64,000 nt of DNA from Megalopta genalis (GCF_051020955.1 NW_027476096.1:372001-436000); one strand, 5' to 3'. Counted from the stretch's first letter, positions 10,764-21,800 are shown. Numbers and translations: made by a program. The notes: generated by a model from the sequence alone, not told the origin.

Positions 10764-12882
10764 ATTAAAAATGGAATTTATTTAAGTGGAATGAAATTAA
10801 TGTATGAATGAAATTCGTTCCGAACAAATCTAGATCTACAAGAAGTATCTTTAAAAATATGTTTTGAAAAATTGGTGAGCAAAGCTGAAAATGGTAGCAA
10901 ACATTTGAAAGTTACAATTCGTTCATTCGTCGGAAACGCAAATAAATAAAAGATAAAAGTACAATTTTTCCTCCTCTTTGAGTGATCTGATATTTCATGT
11001 GATACGACCTATTATTTAACATGTGAAAAAATTATTGTAAAAGTTGTTTCACGTGGCGGGAGATATTATGTGACATTACGATTATCTTGATACGACCTAT
11101 TATTTAACATGTGAAAAAATTATTGTAAAAGTTGTTTCACGTGGCGGGAGATATTATGTGACATTACGATTAACTTGATCTTTTAGATGGATTATAGTAA
11201 TATAGTATCAATTGTTATGTACCTTCATGTATTTTACTAACTTTTGTTTCTACATTTTTCAAAGTTTTACCTATAACAGAAGTTAAACGATAGTCAATTT
11301 TGAATATGTACTTCCACATCCGAAATAACTTTGTAATTATGAAAAATTATTGAATACAAGAATTACGCGGTTTTAATGGTGGAAATGATCAATTTTTTCT
11401 GCATATAGAGAGGTTTTCAAGTTCTCATAGTCAACTTTCTTTTCTTTGATGGAATTTTAGTGATCGTAAAATATTGTATATTTATATAAGGATGCTTACC
11501 AAACTCATGTATGTCATACAGCTTTTTTCCGCGGAATGTAGCTGTCATAATTAGTAAAATATCTACTAACAATAATTTGATTTGCCTGTGCACTTGCGCC
11601 GTCACGAAGCAGCCCATTATGCTTTCCTCAAATATTGCTCAAATATGGAGGTTGGTATGCATGCATTCGCTATGGCTATCGGCCAATTTGGACCCGCGTT
11701 TCTGCCAAATTGGAGACGCCGGTATAGCATGCATTCAAAGATGAGAATTTAAACACAGGGAAGGAGTACGGAGGTGCCTATATTTTTAGTCGTCCCAGTT
11801 ATGTGCAATTGTTAAATATGCGCACGTCAGCGGCGAAGTCACGAAAGTGTATAATTAGAAAATATTCGTGCGGTTCGAACCTCCCAAGAAACTCCGAACT
11901 GTAATTGGATAATTTCAATAATGTTCGTTTCCTTCGTTCGTAATCGTTAATCTTATCGAACAGGCTACGTAACTAATCTGGAGGAGCATGCGAACGCGAG
12001 AACTTTAGAGCAGCCGAGCATATAGCGAAACGAATTTCAGGTGATACCGTCCGACGCGAATACATATTTTACTAATGAATGCAATATCCGTGAAGTGACG
12101 TCATTAAAAATTTCCGCGTATTGAAACATTGGGAGCGACTAAATCATTTGATTTAAGGACGTTAAGCAACCGTTCACCGTATCGAATGAATTGGAAATTT
12201 AAGCGACTCTCAATGAAATTGGTATCGAATAAATCGTTTCATAATAATAACAGAAATGTTTTCGACATGCAATATCGAACGAAAGAATACTGGACATGGT
12301 TAATACATAATCGAAATGCAATTCAAAGGGAAGGAATTTCAATATTTTCGTGTCAGACTTAAAAATAATCTGCAAAAGCATTTCTGTTTGTTACGATCTC
12401 TGTAAACACAACCTTTGTGAAACGTAATATAATACGCAATCGTATTATTAAATGGAATTACGAGTCGAGTGAATACAAACAAATTTCCATTATCATCGAG
12501 AGAGAAGATAAACGTATTTTACTCGCTCTTTCTGCATTAGTTAAATAACAATTACAATTTCTCACAATTTCACCTTTGAAAACATAAAACTTTTTTCAAA
12601 CTGGATCAAATGATTAGACTCTTTTTGAGATGTTAAAGGTAATAGTTTATTAGACAATGTCTAATTGTAAAAATTATAATTGGCTTGAATAACAGCAATA
12701 ATAAAATTTTATGTTTTTCATCCTTTTTATCTGAGACAGAAAGAAAATTTATACAACAATCAAAGATAGCGAACATTTCGATTTTACGCGACTTTCATTT
12801 GTAGTGTTTCGTTTCACGATTGTAGCTTGAATCAACGTCAACTAATTTCGGTGATATTTTTAGCAAACATATAGCAAATATA
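10764..12882. other. Mostly unannotated stretch with an 88-bp tandem duplication
   Basis: Apart from the duplication at 11001-11176 I recognise nothing firm. Positions 12600-12740 share TAGTTTATTAGACAATG with 58430 and a related block near 63110, probably a transposon family of unknown type. Open frames at 11417-11744 and 12129-12381 overlap on both strands and lack motifs. Confidence 0.5.
11001..11176. repeat. 88-bp tandem duplication
   Basis: Two adjacent copies beginning GATACGACCTATTATTTAAC, 88 bp apart and almost identical (TTATCTT versus TTAACTT at the ends). A recent duplication in otherwise ordinary sequence. Confidence 0.95.
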
Positions 12883-13083
12883 GACTGCGGATCTTTAAGG
12901 AAAATAAAAATTTTCTTCGTTAATTGCAAGAAGCCAGAAGCCAGTCAGAAAATTCAATCTTTCTTGAATAATTTCAGTGAGCTGAAATTAACGCATAGCT
13001 ATCCCTAAATACTTTCAGTCTTCTTACTGTTTTAGATTGCACCTCTACATTTTTGTGAAAAATGCATAAAATCAATGCAGTTT
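12883..13083. mobile_element. MITE, GACTGCGGA family
   Basis: Begins GACTGCGGATCTTTAAGG and ends AAAAATGCATAAAATCAATG with imperfect inverted termini; TA on the left. About 200 bp, non-coding. Confidence 0.65.
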
Positions 13084-13215
13084 ATTTACCAAGATACACA
13101 AAACGCGTTGTTCAAATTTTTGTTATAGGCTCAGATGATTCATCACCTAAAAAATATCCAAGTCATTTGGCCCCATTTTTTAAAAGTTATTACGTTTTAA
13201 TCATTTACGTTTTAA

Positions 13216-13354
13216 CAGTAATAATAATAAGAATAAATCTAACTAGAGCTAAAGTAGTGGAATAGAATGTATCACACACCACAATTTTTATTGTAATTAA
13301 CTAGAAAAAAATTAATATTACTATTTAATTATTTTATTTAATGTTTTTGTTTTC
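13216..13354. repeat. Dispersed repeat, inverted copy of 9123-9265
   Basis: Reverse-complement partner of the repeat at 9123, with the TAATAATAAG microsatellite on its left. No coding content. Confidence 0.85.
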
Positions 13355-13680
13355 ATATAACACGTATCTTAATAATTTCTATTTAACACTATTTTTGTCA
13401 AAAAAGATAAAGGACATCTTTTAATAATTTTTAATAAAAATTATTTCCTATGTTCTATGTTTTTTATGTAATCACTTCTCGACTTTAGTTATAGTCATTA
13501 TAATATTAATTTGGTAAATTTTATAATACAAAATATCGGTAAAAATAGTGTTAAGTGTTATTAGTTTAATCCTAATATTATCGTTACTCACTGGTACATG
13601 CGTCATTATAATTCTCAATTATACTACGATAAAAATTACGTCCGTCTTCTGATAAGACACAAATTCTTAATTTACACACA
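13355..13680. other. Unannotated AT-rich stretch
   Basis: Very AT-rich; nothing recognised. Confidence 0.4.
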
Positions 13681-13990
13681 GAGTATGACAATTGATTTTT
13701 AAAACTGGTGCCATATCTCAACTAGTAGTGACGACATCTGTTGATCTTTAGTACCCTTAGAAAGGTCAATCATTTGTCTGTCTAATACATTTAAGTTCAT
13801 GCCAATCGAATCGTAAATGAGAATGTTATGACAATTTTTCGTGACCAAGACTTTAATCGATGTTGAAATTGTATCATGGAGTGAAAAGCGCTTATTAAAT
13901 TTAACGCAAGACTTGGTAAAAGTGCGATAAATCCTAGTGAGATTAAAGCAATACCGCAGCGAAGCGAACACCTGCAGTAATAGGTACAGT
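13681..13990 (+). mobile_element. Mariner 5' end fragment
   Basis: Shares with 1757-1870, and inverted with 32540-32755, the blocks GCCATATCTCA, GTAGTGACGACATCTGTTGA and GAAATTGTATCATGGA (transposase start codon at 13876). The coding part breaks off after about 110 bp. It is the 5' UTR plus first codons of the same mariner family. Confidence 0.75.
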
Positions 13991-14014
13991 CACCCAATCG
14001 AGATCGGGAAAGAT

Positions 14015-14270
14015 ATGGAGGTTCAATGGATGATTGAGGAAGACGATTGGCTACGACGAGTGAGGACGTGAGTTCGAGTCCCGTGTGTGGGGTTCCTCCT
14101 CTTTCTTCTCAAGATCTTACAAATTGATGTCAGAAGTGAGACGAGGAAAACACGAGTGCTATACATGGCGCGACTCTACGTCTGTGACAGTTGACAAAAG
14201 GCGGTAACACGTGAGGACGCACACCCCTAGGCATATGAGGCACACATGGGTATTCACCTCAAAAATGCGG
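14015..14270 (+). repeat. Dispersed repeat with Pol III B-box-like motif (SINE-like), copy 1
   Basis: Contains GGCTACGACGAGTGAG and GTTCGAGTCCCG; the latter fits the tRNA B-box consensus GTTCGANTC. It continues with TCCTCTTTCTTCTCAAGATC and CAGTTGACAAAAGGCGGTAA. All of this is shared with 15786-15842 plus 16100-16240. A tRNA-derived SINE is possible, but the A box is not convincing and related sequence extends further upstream in copy 2, so the class is uncertain. Confidence 0.5.
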
Positions 14271-14979
14271 AGAAAAGTCACACTATAAAAATATCCTTAT
14301 AATGCAAACTTTATTTACTGATAATTAATTCAACATATAGATTATAATTTACTATGTCTTTTCGTATCATTTGTTCAGTTTTGATATGACTACACTGCTT
14401 CAAAGTGGCCTACTTCCAAATCACCCGAAACTGTTCATATTATTGATAATTGTTTTATTTATTTTAATTAAGTGATGATGGACAGAATTTAATGTACTTA
14501 GTATGTATTATACTTAAAATATGTCAGAGCACACTTTTCTATTACCCACACTGTCTAAGTTATGTCGAATTGAATATGTTCAATGTTAATTTAATTTTTT
14601 AATTACGTGTATCTCGAAGTGCACTGTTCTTCTGATCACATTTTAAAGGATAGAGTTTTACCTTTTTTAAAAAAAAAAACAATTGGAGGTTACTAGGTGC
14701 TCCGTTCAAAATTGCTAAATAGTGCTGGAAATATTTTATAATCTTTAAATAATTTGCTAATTCGTTCATGAGTTGTTAATTAGTTTAACAATTAGATATT
14801 CAATATATGTGTTTTGTATTTATATTTTTCTTTATAAATGTTATTGAAAAATAGATTCTGCAACTTATTCAATGTTTGAAGAAAGTCGGACCTATTTACA
14901 TAATTTCAGTGAGGTCGTTACTGAGAGTTGGACAGATTTTTGGCGGTGTTTTCGAAACGAAAACGATGCTTCGTTATTT
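14271..14979. other. Unannotated AT-rich stretch
   Basis: No feature recognised. Position 14876 onward leads into the left arm of the next palindrome. Confidence 0.4.
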
Positions 14980-15490
14980 GGTTAAATTTTACCTTGGGGG
15001 TTTCTACTTTTTTGGTTTTTCAGTCTACATTCCAATGGATTTTGTCGAGAAAAGTCCGAAAATCAAAGTCCTGAATCTAGGAATGTAATTAAAATAAGTC
15101 CTGAATTCATCGATTGCAGTATTTTCAAAATGTAAGTATATCGAGAATTTCAATTTTATTATTTTAGGATTAGAAAATTTTAGCTTACTAATTATTTTAG
15201 AATTAAAAAAACCACTGCCACGTACTAGTACTGCCATCAACTATCGCCGCTTAATAAACTACATCTGCGGACTGAGTACGCATCAATATGGCGCGCTAAC
15301 CTGTCAAAAACACTGGAAATTCGTCAACTTTGGAGGCGCATAACTTTTAACAAATGAATTCAGGACTTATTTTAATTAATACATTCCTAGATTTTTTCAG
15401 GATTTCGATTTTTGAACTTTTCTCGACAAAATCAATTGCAATGTACACTGGAAAGTCAAAAAAATAGAAACCCCCAAGGAAAAGTTTAAC
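14980..15490. repeat. Fold-back repeat, about 135-bp arms
   Basis: Left arm 14980-15115 (GGTTAAATTTTACCTTGGGG ... AAGTCCTGAATTCAT) is the imperfect reverse complement of right arm 15350-15490 (ATGAATTCAGGACTT ... GAAAAGTTTAACC). The spacer is about 235 bp. The overlapping open frames on both strands at 14876-15240 are shadows of the arms. Probably a DNA transposon relic. Confidence 0.8.
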
Positions 15491-15639
15491 CATTATTTTA
15501 AGTGATAGGGGCACATTTAGTTCCTTTTACACCGTTTTTCATCGACTTAATTCTACATTTCGTTTGTTGCTATAGTACTTCTTTTATATCTTTTCTCTCA
15601 GCCTGTCTTAACATGCCTATGAGTATAAAGCAGTAAAAA

Positions 15640-16250
15640 CAAAATATGTATTTCACTCTGGTTACGAGGATGCTTTGTGTGCTATGACGGAGGCAGACAG
15701 TGAGAGCGGACCATTCGAGGGCGAACGGTCGAGTGGAGGGATCAAGTCTCCCCATAAACAACACGCACAAAGAACAAGAACGTTGAGGGGGTTCCGTGGG
15801 TGATTGAGGAAATAAATCGGCTACGACGAGTGAAGATGCGGGCAGGGTTGCCAGAGATCCTTTCACGCTGTGACGTATTCTCACAAATGTGAGGTAACAT
15901 CTATCAGTGACGTCAGTGATGATCAGTTGAACAGAGTGGGGGTAGAGAGCAGTATAGTCGCAAATGCGACAGGATCCCTGGCGACTCTGCTGCCCTCTAA
16001 CCATATTCTGCTCAACTGTTCATCCGTGACGTCACTAGCGAATGTCACGTGATATCTGGGAGAATATGTCACAATGTGAGAGGATCCCTGTCAACCCTGG
16101 ACGCGAGTTCAAGTCCCGTGAACGATTCCCTCTTTTATCACAAGATCCTGCAAATTTGTGTCGGAAGTAGAATGGGAGGAACATCGATCTCCATAGGTGG
16201 CATGACTATGACTGGGACAGTTGATAAAAAGCGGTAACATGCGGAGCATC
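15640..16250 (+). repeat. SINE-like dispersed repeat, copy 2, split by a MITE
   Basis: Positions 15786-15842 and 16100-16250 together equal copy 1 at 14015-14270. The break at 15842/16100 is filled by a hAT-type MITE. The left part 15640-15780 (GGTTACGAGGATGC, CCCATAAACAACA) is also found, shortened, at 16490-16610. The 144-aa minus-strand open frame (15570-16004) runs across repeat and MITE and is judged not to be a gene. Confidence 0.65.
15843..16099. mobile_element. hAT-type MITE with 8-bp target duplication
   Basis: 257 bp, starting CAGGGTTGCCAGAGATCC and ending GAGGATCCCTGTCAACCCTG, with inner complementary blocks (GTGACGTCAGTGATG / CATCCGTGACGTCACTAG). The flanks GATGCGGG and GACGCGAG match at 6 of 8 bases. 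The paralogous unoccupied site in copy 1 reads GACGTGAG once. An 8-bp duplication with CAGGGTTG ends fits hAT. No coding content. Confidence 0.85.
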
Positions 16251-16256
16251 CCTTAA

Positions 16257-16476
16257 CACTGTCACAACCGCACGTTATTAAGAAAAGTTTTGCAAATGGC
16301 TTGCCACTGGTACCACGTGGGAGTCACCGGCAAATAGCAACTGGCCTATCAATGGTACCACGTGAGTGTCACCAGCAAATAACGACTGGTCTACCAATGA
16401 CACCACATGAGTGTCACCGACATACAACGACTGGCCTGCCCATGACACCACAGTGGTGTCAGCGGTTGTGAAAGTG
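16257..16476. mobile_element. piggyBac-type TTAA MITE holding 45-bp tandem repeats
   Basis: 220 bp bounded by TTAA on both sides (16253-16256, 16477-16480). Termini CACTGTCACAACCGC and GCGGTTGTGAAAGTG are inverted with one mismatch. The interior is about four copies of a 45-bp unit containing ACCACGTGAGTGTCACC (unit marks at 16311, 16356, 16401, 16446). TTAA duplication is the mark of piggyBac-superfamily insertion. No transposase. Confidence 0.85.
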
Positions 16477-16740
16477 TTAATGTTGCAAGTTGGGCAGAGT
16501 CTGGGTTATGTCTACGAAACGAGGATGCGCTGTATGAGCTATAACAGTCGAGTGTCGTACAGAACCCTTCATAAACAACAGCGTTCCCTCTTTTCTCAGG
16601 ATCTCTAAATATGTTGTTAAGTTACTATGGAACAAATAATATAATGCGCACGTTGAATTGTGATTACAAGATTATGTATCAATTCTAAAGTATAGCAACC
16701 ATATATTCTCATATTTGTATTTGTAAAATGAAACTGAAAT

Positions 16741-17110
16741 ACATTCCATGGCAAACGGATGACTCTTGTACCTCCATGTCAGGGGTTTGACGATATTGAA
16801 ATACGTTGTCTATATGCAATTGAGGGGAGTTTCAGTCATCATTTTTCTAATATCGAAATTGTTTACAAACCTCCAGACTTTCCAGATTTTCCAGATTATA
16901 TCTCCGGAACTATTAAAGATACGAAGTTGTGATCTTTTTCTGGTAATTTTGAAGGATATACGTATCTGAAAAAATTTTGTTTTCATTTTAGAAAAAATAT
17001 TTTTTCAACATACAAGAAACAAAAATATTTTTGTTTTGAAAATTTGATCCGTGGTCATGTATACAAAAATTTCGAAAAAATATGCGAGCTCTCCCCTTTC
17101 CGTTCGAATT
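16741..17110. repeat. Partial copy of the 28805-29392 fold-back element
   Basis: Shares ACATTCCATGGC, GATATTGAAATACGTTG, TTTTCTAATATCGAAATTG, TCTCCGGAACTATTAAAGAT and TTTTTCTGGTAATTTTGAAG with the arms at 28805 and (inverted) 29392. Only one arm remains here. Confidence 0.7.
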
Positions 17111-17867
17111 TTTTAATTCGTGGACACTCTGAATGTCTAAATAGGGTAGGGCACTCCATCGTGACGATTGGCTAACCGTACCGCTACCATCTCATATTAT
17201 TTGAATAAAGTCGTAAGACATAATCGAAAAGTTTCCAAGATATCTGAACAATGTCATTTATGCTCTCAGAAGAATTTGAATAATCTACTCTTGGCCAATA
17301 ACACTTTGTTTATAATAATTCGTGGCATTTTCAATAACTTCATTAACGAATGAATTTTTAGATTATTTACGTAGCAGATTTATTGGTCTGCAAACACTTG
17401 ATTATATTGCTAAGGTCCAAACGCACATTTTTATGCTAAAATGGAAATCGAAATCACATGAAAAATGAATAATAAAATGTATTGAAGATGATTAGGGAAC
17501 AAAGAAGTACTTACACCATCAGGATTGCTGGAGGGAAGTATATTTTGCAGTAGTGTACCCTGCAAAATACACTAAAAAAAGTAGAAAAAAAACACTTTTC
17601 TCGAGAATAATTCGCGTTCTGGATTGTTGAGCAAGCTCATGCGACCTTAATATTACTCAAAACTGTTGAGGAAACTTTAATCGAGCTATAGATAGAAATG
17701 GTTGACAATTTGGAAACATTGACAAATTAAAAAAAAATATTTAAGAAGAGTAGGAGAAATTAGAAATAAAAAGATAAGAATTAACTCCTTCTGAGATACG
17801 TGCACAGCTGATGGTATACGTTAAACTTTCCATTTAGGTCGTGTGTATCTCAGTGGTACATGCTTAT
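17111..17867. other. Unannotated stretch
   Basis: An imperfect hairpin (GCAGTAGTGTACCCTGC) lies at 17549. Otherwise nothing recognised; the open frame 17168-17353 has no motif. Confidence 0.4.
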
Positions 17868-18192
17868 ACAGGGTGTCCAAAATCGGAGAATAAGAGGTTC
17901 CTGAGGTCATTTGCAGTAACTTTTTCCTTAGCGCAAATGCAATCGGATTTGTTTATGAGTTATTAACGAAGAACAGTGATCAATGAGAGGCAAGATCGGC
18001 TGGCACGGGACGGCCGAGTGAATAAGTGGAACTGAGTTTCGTTCGCTCATTCGTCTCTCATTGGTCATTGTTTTTCGTTAATAGCTCGTAAACAAAGCTG
18101 CAGATTGCATTTACGCTAAGGAAAAAGTTATTTCAAATGACCTCAGGAATCCCTCTTTTCCTGATTTTGAGTAACTTTTGGAACACCCTGTA
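17868..18192. mobile_element. Palindromic MITE, CAGGGTGTC family
   Basis: Ends ACAGGGTGTCCAAAATC and GGAACACCCTGT with TA at both sides. Arms carry the family blocks ACTTTTTCCTTAGCG and TAACTCGTAAACAAAGC-type sequence in inverted order. Its right TATA directly abuts the next palindromic element. Confidence 0.9.
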
Positions 18193-18194
18193 TA

Positions 18195-18662
18195 CAGAGT
18201 GTTGCATAATTCATAGTACCTACAAATTAGGCCAGACAGATTCTGTGGCTGGAAGTAAGGCGAAAATCAAGAATAATGAAGTTGCGTCGGAGGCTTCGTT
18301 TTCGAGAAAATGAAATTTAAATATTAGTCGAGTACACGCGTCCTTAATAAATAATTGATGCTACGGATTACTTGCTTAATAGAAATTGTCGGTATGAGTA
18401 TAACGTTCCAATCCGACGCGAGTCGGGAATAATTACATTCTAGTAATAAACAAGCCCTGGCATTGTATCACGTGCGTCTTATAATGATATTTGTGACATC
18501 GGTTATTTATTAAGGATGCATGTACTGGACTGATATATAAATTTAATTTTCTTGAAGGCGAAGCATTTTATGCAATATAATTATTTTTGATTTTCGTCTC
18601 GTTTCCAGCCATAAAATCTACTTAACCCAATTTTTTTTATCATAAATGATGAATCACCCTGC
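18195..18662. mobile_element. Palindromic MITE, distinct family, adjacent to the previous one
   Basis: ACAGAGTGTTGCATAATTC at the left pairs imperfectly with ATGATGAATCACCCTGC at the right. Arms also pair via TCCTTAATAAATAATTGATG / TCGGTTATTTATTAAGGATG and via GCTGGAAGTAAGGCGAAAATC / GATTTTCGTCTCGTTTCCAG. No coding content. Confidence 0.75.
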
Positions 18663-18785
18663 ATTTATCGAATGCGCCAATCTTATAATAAGTTTAAAAG
18701 TGAAAAATATATTTCTATCAAAATAGTGAAGTATTATAAAAAATGCAGTACAGAACGAAGAAAAAAGTTCGTTTAATTGTTATAT

Positions 18786-19155
18786 GCAGGGTGTTCCGGG
18801 ATTTTTCCGCCAAACTGCGATTGTTCGACCTAGGGGCCAACAGAAAAAACAAATGTTATATGAAGTTTGCGAATTAACCCTTTGTTACAGATATGTAAAC
18901 ACACATGGATATTTTATTATTTTACTCGGATAGATTTGTGTTTATGAACACCTACTTCTAATTATGAAACAGACTCGCACAAAGAAAACGAATGACTGAG
19001 ATACTGAAACTCAGTAAAATAATAAAGTATCTATTTTTGTTTATATCTTTGTAACAAAGTGTTAATTTGCAAGCTTCACATAACATTTTTTTCTTCTTTT
19101 GGCCTTTAGATTAAACTGTGGCTGTCAGGCGGAAAAAATCCCGAGACATCGTGTA
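18786..19155. mobile_element. Palindromic MITE, third family
   Basis: Left GCAGGGTGTTCCGGGATTTT pairs with right AATCCCGAGACATCGTG. Inner arms pair through GTTATATGAAGTTTGCGAAT / TTGCAAGCTTCACATAAC and ACCCTTTGTTACAGATATG / ATCTTTGTAACAAAGTG. About 370 bp. Confidence 0.8.
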
Positions 19156-20272
19156 GACAATAATAGAAAATGTCATTGCAGCATACACGAACCAAAAGCA
19201 ACTTCTTTTCTTTCTTAACTAATTGTAATAAATTGAAATGAATACATCAACACTCGTAGTTTCTTTTAATCTTATTACGTTCCTATTATATTATATTTTT
19301 TTAATATTTTAATTTTACATTTAAAAATTATAATTATAATTTTATATTATATATTAATTTTATATTTTTATTATATTTTTTTAATCTTTTAATTTTATAT
19401 TGAAACCTATCAATTTTTTCTATAAATGCATAAAATCCGCGTCAAATAATTACATATAGTAGATAAGATAGTTGAACAAAAACGGTTCTACACGGAACGT
19501 ACTAACAATCTATAATTTCAGTTTAATGGAATTAAACGAATATTAAAATTAAACTAAAATTAAAATAAACATTAATTTCAACTAAAATAAATCCGACTAA
19601 AATTCTGAAGCAAAAACGATGAAACGCGATCGAGAAAAGGCTAACAAGTTCTTGGTCCTCAAATGTAGGGAAAGCACTGCATAAACACCCAGAGATGCGC
19701 TATTTAGAATAACTGGAGCACGTGCGGATCGTTAGCATCGTGCAGATCGTTTGCATATGAACTGGCCGAGTTTGAAAATGCTATTTATTTCATTATACTT
19801 ATTCGAATGAAAATAATCATTAAGCGTTGCGAAACAGAACTGTACTCTGGCTGATATTATTTTATCCGTTTTTGTAATTAATAAAAAACTGAATATGTTA
19901 CTCGTTCTCGTTTAAATGAAATATTACGATGTTGTTAATATTTATGCTTATTTATGAAATGTAGAACAACGAATTTAAACAGTAATTGAAGCAAGCGATC
20001 TGTCAACTGACGACAACTAGTTGTTATATAACTTTTATAACTCGCATAACTTGTCTCCGAAATACTATTATATTATCCAAGATGGTGATATATAAATCAG
20101 TCTACAAATATTCGTAGCAAATTTTCGCAATTACTGCAAGATAAATGTACAAACTTCAAACAGGACATCCTTTTTTATATTTTATGCTATAAATCCCTAT
20201 ACAGAATTATTAACAATATGCAGATCTGTACATTAACAAAAATTTATATATATTTGAAGACATAATTATGTT
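19156..20272. other. Unannotated AT-rich stretch
   Basis: Positions 19260-19400 are TTTTATATT low-complexity. ATAAATGCATAAAATCCGCG at 19423 is a probable eroded end of the GACTGCGGA MITE family. No gene seen. Confidence 0.45.
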
Positions 20273-20520
20273 GGCGCGAGTGTTTAGACGTTAAACAACA
20301 ATATGATGAATAATGTATAGATATAGTCTTCACGCAACAAGAAGACAGCGACAGTGGAGCAGCTAGTAAGAGGGGGAAAGGCCCAACGAGAAAAGATGAC
20401 AATTAGTAATTGTGAGTAAATAGTTTGTGAATAAACTTTAGTGGAGTTATGTTTGGTTGAAAAAGAATGGTATCGATCCCATATGGGGGAAAAAGCCTTT
20501 AGTACATAATTTAGCAAGCC
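20273..20520. repeat. Unclassified dispersed repeat R20, uninterrupted copy
   Basis: Shares GTGTTTAGAC, TAAACAACA and GGAGTTATGTTTGGTTGA, then AAAAGAATGGTATCGAT, with 21226-21800. Shares GCGACAGTGGAGCAGCTAG and TAAGAGGGGG with 42165-42390. It could be LTR-like, but I could not define paired ends. Confidence 0.7.
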
Positions 20521-20727
20521 TCAGTGTATGCTCTATTTTTCTATTTCATTATATCAAGTATTTCGAGTATTTTACAGAGCAATATCTTCTATGTAATATT
20601 TACAGAAATTATTGTGATCGTGTTCAGCCATTTAATATCAAAGCTATGCAGCAGTAAAAATTATAAATAATTGGAGAAGACAAAATTGTTCTATAATAAC
20701 TGCATTCAATTGTTTTATTGCGATTTA

Positions 20728-20990
20728 ACACTTGTGTATATTTATTCGCACTCGACTGGGAACTCTGAAGCGCCATAAAAAATTGTTATATCACGTTTCA
20801 AAATAATTTCAACATGATCGAATTTGCTTGTATTTAAAAAAAAAAACAACTATGCGATGCGTAACTGTTGCTTGAGTCACAAAATTCAGTGTCGTATGTA
20901 TAACATGCAGTAAAATATATGAAATGGAAATACCATAGGTCAGTGTAACTATCTTAGATTTCGAGATAAAATAGCTTCGAGTGCAAAGGG
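20728..20990. mobile_element. TTAA MITE, CCCTTTGCACTCGA family (degraded)
   Basis: Right end CTTCGAGTGCAAAGGG then TTAA at 20991. The left side has TTAA at 20724 and GCACTCGACTGGGAACTC. Interior blocks (ATTGTTATATCACGTT, GAAATGGAAATACCATAGGTCAGTG) match the complement of 22313-22549. Same piggyBac-type family; the left terminus carries extra bases. Confidence 0.65.
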
Positions 20991-21225
20991 TTAAAATACA
21001 AGAAAGCACGTATACGAGCAGTCATTCGTAATATCTCTACTATACTTTTCCTATAAAGAATTGTCTAGACTTTATTCCTCATCCTGATTTTCGTAAAATA
21101 ATCCATAAAAAGTAAAATTTGTATAAAGATCTGCATTTTAGTTATTGCTTACATTAGAATGAAAAAACAAAACACTCATGACTTTTAACAAATATTTATA
21201 TCTATACGAAAATATGGTTAAAATG

Positions 21226-21800
21226 GTGCGCGTGTTTAGACCATAAACAACAGTATGATAATTAATCTACAGGGTGTCCCATAATTACGTTCGTAAAGGG
21301 TTGATTGCTGAGGTTATTTGAAGTAACTTTTTCCTTAGCGAAAATGCAATCCGCAGCTTTGTTAACGAGTTATTCATGGGAAACACTGACCAATGAGAGG
21401 CGAGCATGCCTAGCGCTAGGAGGCCAAGCCAATCAGCGGAAGTGAGCTTCGACCACTCGTTGTCTCGGCCGCCTTGCGCCAGCTGAGCTCGCCTCTTATT
21501 GGTCAGTGTTTCCCATAAATAACTCGTAAACAAAGCCGCGGATTGTATTTTCCCTAAGGAAAAAGTTGCTTCAAATGATCTCAGCAATCACCCCTTTTCG
21601 GGTGCAAACATAATCATGGGACAGCCTGTATACATTTGTGAGAGTAGAGACCAAAAGGCCAAGCGAGAAAAAATTACAAGTAGTTGTAAGTATATGTTGT
21701 GTTTCCTGAGAAATTTCTGTGTAAATATTAGTGGAGTTACGTTTGGTTGAAAAAGAAAGGTATCGATCGTATAAGGAGGAAAGAAGCCTTCAATATATAA
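21226..21800. repeat. R20 repeat, copy interrupted by a MITE
   Basis: Left piece 21226-21268 and right piece 21631-21800 join to give the same order as 20273-20520. The interrupting MITE is at 21269-21630. Confidence 0.75.
21269..21630. mobile_element. Palindromic MITE, CAGGGTGTC family, inside R20
   Basis: ACAGGGTGTCCCATAATTACG at the left and AATCATGGGACAGCCTGT at the right, TA at both edges. The centre is GC-rich with arms meeting near 21450. The 100-aa minus-strand open frame 21285-21587 is a reading of this palindrome and not a gene. Confidence 0.9.

Noticed and set aside
14065..14090. tRNA gene, because GTTCGAGTCCC fits a B box
   Set aside because: No cloverleaf, anticodon stem or 3' acceptor pairing could be drawn. 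The motif is within a dispersed repeat.
15570..16004. 144-codon minus-strand open frame
   Set aside because: It spans a dispersed repeat and half of a hAT-type MITE; no domain is recognisable.
20273..20520. LTR of a retrotransposon
   Set aside because: No TG...CA ends, target duplication or primer binding site could be defined; kept as an unclassified repeat.
21285..21587. 100-codon minus-strand open frame
   Set aside because: It lies wholly inside a palindromic MITE.
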